Shown: piece by piece, positions 48,777 through 52,854 of the stretch | Numbering within the stretch: the stretch's first letter is position 1 | Layout of the letters: the number at the start of each line of letters is the position of its first letter | From: Candidatus Methanoperedens sp. | GTDB taxonomy: Archaea > Halobacteriota > Methanosarcinia > Methanosarcinales > Methanoperedenaceae | Direction of reading: 5' to 3' | DNA length: 52,854 nt | Assembly: GCA_028717345.1 (NCBI GenBank) | Contig: JAQUNZ010000009.1 | Location: 1 to 52,854 of the forward strand | Notes under the pieces: generated by a model | Database searches by the model: none | Told to the model about the DNA's origin: nothing | Seen by the model: only the letters and a program-made list of their open reading frames with translations | Position numbers and translations under genes: made by a program

Positions 48777-51700
48777 ATGATAGTCCTTCATGGGATATGG
48801 AAACCGCCTGAAGCATCAACAGACAGAGGAGACTTCTTCTTATGGGGCGAATCATCCTTCATTTCACCGGTCAAACGCAGGGGACGCCCCCCAAAATCAG
48901 GCGCTATGCATCCATACCAGGCATTGGAAAAAGACCTGAAAATAGCTATAGAGTCCTTCGACTCAGTGCAGGGCTGCAATATCAGCAAAAAAGCGCGCTC
49001 AAAGAAAGTGCCACTCCTGCTACCATCACTTTCCAGGTCTCCTCTGGCATCGCCGGATATTCTCAGGGACGATAGCGGGGAGATTGCAGAGGGGCCGCTA
49101 AGCCTGTCGCAGTGGAAAGTGGGTGGTCTTTGCATACCGCCCGAAGATGCGGTCATGCTGCTGAGTTCACTATCAGGCGCATGGAGAGAAAACGACGGCG
49201 CGGTCATCGGGACAGACCTGCGGTTCTGGAGCAAAGTCTCAAAATTCGCAATGGAACTTCTCTCAAAACAGCATTTTGTGCCAGGGATCGTTTTTTCAAA
49301 AAACAACATGGCGTTCGCAAGGTGGCAGTATGCGCTGAACGATGAGAACGCCAGGATGCGATTTTCGATGCTAGCGCGCGGAATGCCCCCTGTTTGCCGG
49401 GCGCTCGTTCAGGACAATGTACCGAATACCCAGGAAGCATTCTTATCAGATTATCTTAATAGCTCGATCGACAGTTGTATCCGAAGCTGGAAGCCGGTAT
49501 CTGATATCATATCAAAAAAACCCGGTCTCTCTGAAGCATGGCTTAAGTCTCTTGCCACGGGAGAACCGATCAACGTCCAGGTATCGGGTATTAAAGACCT
49601 CTACGAAGGAATAATGGCATGGAAAGCTCCGATACATGAAATTGAAAGATCAGACTTTCGCACATGCTTCCGTCTTGAACCTTCTGATGGTACATATCCT
49701 GATACCTGGAACCTGCATTATCTTTTACAGGCATCCAGTGATCCAAGTCTTCTTGTCCCTGCAGAAATGGTCTGGAGAGAATCAAATGACACACTCCATT
49801 ATTTGAACCGCAAGTTTGACCATCCGCAGGAAAAACTTCTCTCCGACCTTGGAAAAGCCTCCCGGTTATATCCTACTATCGAGGACAGCCTGCATTCGGC
49901 AAAACCGGATTCAGCGCAGCTAACCACGCAGCAGGCATACGCTTTTTTAAAAGAAGCAGTACCATTATTTGAGGAAAGCGGATTCGGCGTCCTCATACCC
50001 CCCTGGTGGAATAAAGGCGCAGCAAGCTTGAAGCTCGGTATGAAACTGAACATGAAACCAAAGAAAGACCCGAAGACCAGCAAAGGGCGGTTCGGTTTCG
50101 ATTCGCTCATTAACTACGACTGGCAGCTTGCTATCGGGGATGAGCCTTTAAGTGAAGATGAATTCAAGGCTCTCGTTAACCTGAAAGAGCCGCTCGTGCG
50201 CATAAGAGGACAATGGGTAGAGGTGAAAAAAGAAGACATTGAAGCTGCCATCAAGTTCTTCAAATCCAGGGGTCCAGGTGAGATGAAGCTGGGAGAAGCC
50301 CTGAGTCTTGGTCTTGCAAAAGGTGAGACAAATACTGGTCTTCCTGTAAGCGGATTTTCTGCATCGGGATGGCTATCTGAACTTTTTGAGCGTTTATCGG
50401 GAAGAGCTGCCATAACAGAAGAAGCTCAGCCGGATGATTTTGTGGGTGAGCTTCGCCCGTATCAGGTTAAAGGCATGTCCTGGCTTACTTTCCTGCGGCA
50501 GTACGGGCTTGGCGCGTGCCTTGCTGACGATATGGGGCTTGGGAAGACCATACAGATGCTGGCTCTGTTATTAAAGGACAAAGATAGAGGCGCAGATAAG
50601 CCCACGCTATTGATATGTCCCACATCCGTCGTAGGGAACTGGCAGAGAGAAGCAAAGAAGTTCGCGCCCTCGCTTAGCGTTCTGGTCCACCACGGCATTG
50701 CGCGCAAAAAGAAAGAGTTCATTTCGGAAGTTCCAGGATACGATCTTGTTATCAGCACCTATGCGCTGGCGCACAGGGATGAAGAAATATTCTCACAGAT
50801 ACACTGGAATGGAGTTGTGCTTGATGAGGCGCAGAATATCAAGAACCAGTTTACAAAGCAATCACAGGCAGTCCGGAAGTTCAGATCGGACTATCGCGTG
50901 GCGCTCACAGGCACACCCGTGGAGAACCGCTTATCTGAGCTCTGGTCGATCCTTGAGTTCCTGAATCCAGGCTACCTTGGTTCTGCAGAGGGATTTAGGA
51001 AAAGATTCGCGCTGCCTATTGAGCGGTATAATGACAAAGAGGCGGGGATAAAGCTCAGGAGCATTGTTTCACCTTTTATACTCCGCCGCCTGAAAACCGA
51101 TCCGACGATTATTAAAGACCTTCCTGATAAGATCGAGATGAAGGAACACTGCAACCTTACTAAAGAGCAGGCGACTCTCTATGAAGCAGTTGTTAAAGAT
51201 ATGCTCAGGAAAATAGAGGAATCCGAGGGCATCGAACGAAAAGGCATGGTGCTTTCGGCTCTTGTAAGGCTGAAGCAGGTCTGCAACCACCCTGCACAAT
51301 TCCTGGTGGACGGCTCAGCGCTTCCCGGACGTTCCGGAAAGTTAAACCGCATTACGGAGATGCTGGAGGAAGTGCTGGCTGAGGATGATGCCGCTCTTGT
51401 ATTTACCCAGTTCGCAGAGATGGGAGGTATGCTTAAGACGCATTTCCAGAAGGTTTTTGGTCAGGAAGTGCTCTTCCTGCATGGCGGAGTTCCCCAGAAG
51501 CAGAGGGACCAGATGGTCATGCGTTTTTCAGAAAAGAACGGACCAAGGATATTTGTCCTCTCGCTAAAAGCAGGCGGGATCGGCCTGAACCTGACGCGCG
51601 CCAGTCATGTTTTCCACTTCGACCGCTGGTGGAACCCTGCTGTTGAGAACCAAGCGACTGACCGCGCATTCCGCATCGGGCAGACAAAGAACGTGCAGGT

Positions 51701-51875
51701 GCACAAGTTTCTCTGCGACGGGACTCTTGAGGAGAGGATCGATGAGATGATAGAGGATAAAAAAGCGCTTGCAGAGAACATCATAGGTACAGGTGAAGGC
51801 TGGCTGACCGAGATGACGACCGAGCAGCTAAGAGAGATGTTCACGCTGCGAAAAGAGGCGGTGGCTGATGAATAA
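48777..51875 (+). CDS. SNF2-family helicase
   Basis: The 1032-residue product has an N-terminal DUF3670-like domain (about 330-500) and an SNF2 helicase core: DDMGLGKTIQMLALLL, VLDEAQNIKN (DEAQ box), ALTGTPVENRLSELWSILEF, and a C-terminal lobe with VHHGIARKKKE and GIGLNLTRASHVFHFDRWWN, QATDRAFRIGQTK. It remodels DNA-protein complexes using ATP. The SWIM zinc-finger gene downstream (52046) is the usual partner of this type. Confidence 0.93.
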   Translation: MIVLHGIWKPPEASTDRGDFFLWGESSFISPVKRRGRPPKSGAMHPYQALEKDLKIAIESFDSVQGCNISKKARSKKVPLLLPSLSRSPLASPDILRDDSGEIAEGPLSLSQWKVGGLCIPPEDAVMLLSSLSGAWRENDGAVIGTDLRFWSKVSKFAMELLSKQHFVPGIVFSKNNMAFARWQYALNDENARMRFSMLARGMPPVCRALVQDNVPNTQEAFLSDYLNSSIDSCIRSWKPVSDIISKKPGLSEAWLKSLATGEPINVQVSGIKDLYEGIMAWKAPIHEIERSDFRTCFRLEPSDGTYPDTWNLHYLLQASSDPSLLVPAEMVWRESNDTLHYLNRKFDHPQEKLLSDLGKASRLYPTIEDSLHSAKPDSAQLTTQQAYAFLKEAVPLFEESGFGVLIPPWWNKGAASLKLGMKLNMKPKKDPKTSKGRFGFDSLINYDWQLAIGDEPLSEDEFKALVNLKEPLVRIRGQWVEVKKEDIEAAIKFFKSRGPGEMKLGEALSLGLAKGETNTGLPVSGFSASGWLSELFERLSGRAAITEEAQPDDFVGELRPYQVKGMSWLTFLRQYGLGACLADDMGLGKTIQMLALLLKDKDRGADKPTLLICPTSVVGNWQREAKKFAPSLSVLVHHGIARKKKEFISEVPGYDLVISTYALAHRDEEIFSQIHWNGVVLDEAQNIKNQFTKQSQAVRKFRSDYRVALTGTPVENRLSELWSILEFLNPGYLGSAEGFRKRFALPIERYNDKEAGIKLRSIVSPFILRRLKTDPTIIKDLPDKIEMKEHCNLTKEQATLYEAVVKDMLRKIEESEGIERKGMVLSALVRLKQVCNHPAQFLVDGSALPGRSGKLNRITEMLEEVLAEDDAALVFTQFAEMGGMLKTHFQKVFGQEVLFLHGGVPQKQRDQMVMRFSEKNGPRIFVLSLKAGGIGLNLTRASHVFHFDRWWNPAVENQATDRAFRIGQTKNVQVHKFLCDGTLEERIDEMIEDKKALAENIIGTGEGWLTEMTTEQLREMFTLRKEAVADE

Positions 51876-51912
51876 GGGAATGAAAAAATTTGAATTATTT
51901 TCCGATTTGAAA

Positions 51913-51982
51913 AACCACAGAGAGCACAGGGGACACAGAGAAAAATTTCCAAGCTCTGTGCTCTCTGCGTCCTCTGTGGTAG
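51913..51982. repeat. Interspersed CACAGAG-type palindromic repeat, copy 2
   Basis: AACCACAGAGAGCACAGG and GGACACAGAG on the left are complementary to CTCTGTGCTCTCTGC and GTCCTCTGTGGT on the right, an inverted repeat of about 30 bp per arm. The same words form the repeat at 10288-10373. Confidence 0.7.
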
Positions 51983-52045
51983 ATTACCCTCGCAGGGAAT
52001 CATTTTTTCATTATAAAATGAGAAGTCACAGGAAAGGAGGGATAA

Positions 52046-52854
52046 ATGGGCTATCGTGATGATTTCTGGGGCGGATACACCCCTTCAAAGCCAATAAAAG
52101 TAGAAGGTGGAATTAAAGCTAAAAGCAAGAGAGGGAGCATCGGCGATACCTGGTGGTCGAAGCGCTGGGTAAAGGTGCTTGAGTCGTTCGGATGGAGCAA
52201 CAGGCTGGAGCGCGGAAGGAGATACGCAAGAAGCGGACAGGTGCTTGATTTTAAACTCACCCCTGGCAGGGTTACGGCAAGGGTGCAGGGTTCTATGTCG
52301 GAACCATATTCCGTGAAGATAGAAATGAAGCCGCTTGCTGATGAAGCATGGAACAGGGTCATGGAAGAAATGTCCCGGAAAGCCATATTCGCGGCGAAAT
52401 TGCTTGCAGGAGAGATGCCCCAGAATATCGAGGAAGCTTTTGATGCAACAGGAATGTCGCTTTTCCCTGAATCCTCAAAAGGCATAAAGACAGACTGCTC
52501 ATGCCCTGACAGCGCCAATCCATGCAAGCACATTGCTGCGGTATATTATATCCTGGCAGAGGAGTTTGATCGTGACCCTTTCATGCTTTTCAAACTTCGA
52601 GGAAGGACAAAGGATGAAATTACTGCGTCGCTTCGCAAAAAGCGTACTGTAAATACTGAAAAGGTTCCTGAGGTAGGAGCCCCTTCAACCGCCAGCGTGA
52701 CTGAACAAATAGAAGTACCCCTTTCCGTCGATGGTTTCTGGTCGGGAGAGGAACTTGAGTCTTTTTCAGTGAATATATCCCCGCCAGATGTATCTGCAGC
52801 AATTCTAAAACGGCTGGGAACACCGCAATTCTGGGATAGCAAAGATAATTTCAA
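52046..52854 (+). CDS. SWIM zinc-finger protein (3' end outside window)
   Basis: The ATG at 52046 is preceded by GGAGG. The 269 visible residues start with GYRDDFWGGYTPSKPIKVEG and include the SWIM motif CSCPDSANPCKHIAAVYYIL (CxCx(n)CxH) near residue 152. The frame runs off the window. SWIM proteins commonly follow SNF2 helicase genes and may guide them to DNA or partner proteins. Confidence 0.9.
   Translation, partial: MGYRDDFWGGYTPSKPIKVEGGIKAKSKRGSIGDTWWSKRWVKVLESFGWSNRLERGRRYARSGQVLDFKLTPGRVTARVQGSMSEPYSVKIEMKPLADEAWNRVMEEMSRKAIFAAKLLAGEMPQNIEEAFDATGMSLFPESSKGIKTDCSCPDSANPCKHIAAVYYILAEEFDRDPFMLFKLRGRTKDEITASLRKKRTVNTEKVPEVGAPSTASVTEQIEVPLSVDGFWSGEELESFSVNISPPDVSAAILKRLGTPQFWDSKDNF

Noticed and set aside
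1-52854. CRISPR array
   Set aside because: No regularly spaced direct repeats were seen; the CACAGAG and Pho-island repeats are irregularly placed.
1-52854. tRNA, rRNA or insertion-sequence transposase genes
   Set aside because: No cloverleaf-type sequence, rRNA core motif or transposase frame was recognised on either strand.

Overview
The window looks like a chromosome segment of a methanogen-related archaeon, most likely in or near Methanosarcinales / Methanoperedenaceae (ANME-2d type). The reasons are: an McrC-family protein, DUF2124 and DUF2180 proteins, a degenerate SelB-like elongation factor, a PGF-CTERM surface protein, archaeal class III (pilin-type) signal peptides, a gamma-delta fused pyruvate:ferredoxin oxidoreductase and archaeal TATA-type promoters. 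The taxonomic call is inference; no rRNA or tRNA gene was seen.

Region 1 (1 to about 23.6 kb) reads as a phosphate-limitation island. It holds a PsiE-like protein behind four micro-ORFs, a frameshifted PHP hydrolase, an undecaprenyl-diphosphatase, alkaline phosphatase PhoA, an arsenate reductase cotranscribed with a prepilin peptidase, two PstS-like proteins that carry pilin-type N-termini, a CARDB-like surface protein, a type IV pilus motor ATPase with two T2SSF platform proteins, a PKD-bearing pilin-like protein, an ExeA-like ATPase, and two regulators that fuse an AbrB DNA-binding domain to PhoU domains. No PstC, PstA or PstB was seen. A recurring AT-rich block with tandem CTATATA half-sites lies before most of these genes and is the natural candidate operator of the PhoU-AbrB proteins. 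Two tandem hairpin-rich segments (9.8-10.2 kb), each preceded by such a block, look like unannotated structured RNAs. A GmrSD-like DUF262/DUF1524 defence gene of clearly lower GC interrupts the pilus genes, and a toxin-antitoxin-like HTH/nucleotidyltransferase pair sits at 6.7-7.8 kb.

Region 2 (23.6 to 30.1 kb) is metal and remnant territory: a ChrB-N-like protein with a Gate-family membrane protein, a NikR-like regulator, a heavy-metal P-type ATPase with an unusual CSC membrane motif flanked by broken HMA fragments, a DUF1232 protein, a relic of a third PhoU next to a paralogue of a micro-ORF from region 1, and a PGF-CTERM surface protein.

Region 3 (30.2 to 36.9 kb) is one plus-strand redox operon: DUF302, rubrerythrin-like, AhpD-like, ferritin-like, McrC-like, two DUF2180, a three-gene oxoacid:ferredoxin oxidoreductase, glutaredoxin, and ferredoxin-thioredoxin reductase fused to a rubredoxin-like domain. 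It links carbon flux and ferredoxin to oxygen defence and perhaps to upkeep of methyl-coenzyme M reductase.

Region 4 (37 to 45.6 kb) holds HicAB and a small antitoxin-like gene, a C1/purine operon (purN-glyA-folD), Cys-rich small proteins, and a six-gene minus-strand operon (SelB-like factor, FBPase/IMPase, NAD kinase, DUF2124, haem-copper-oxidase-like membrane protein, PCP_red-CGGC fusion).

Region 5 (45.6 kb to the end) has a stand-alone HyfB/NuoL-like antiporter-type subunit, an MNT/HEPN toxin-antitoxin pair whose HEPN gene is broken by an amber codon, an SNF2 helicase and a truncated SWIM zinc-finger protein. A palindromic CACAGAG-type repeat occurs at 10.3 kb and again at 51.9 kb.
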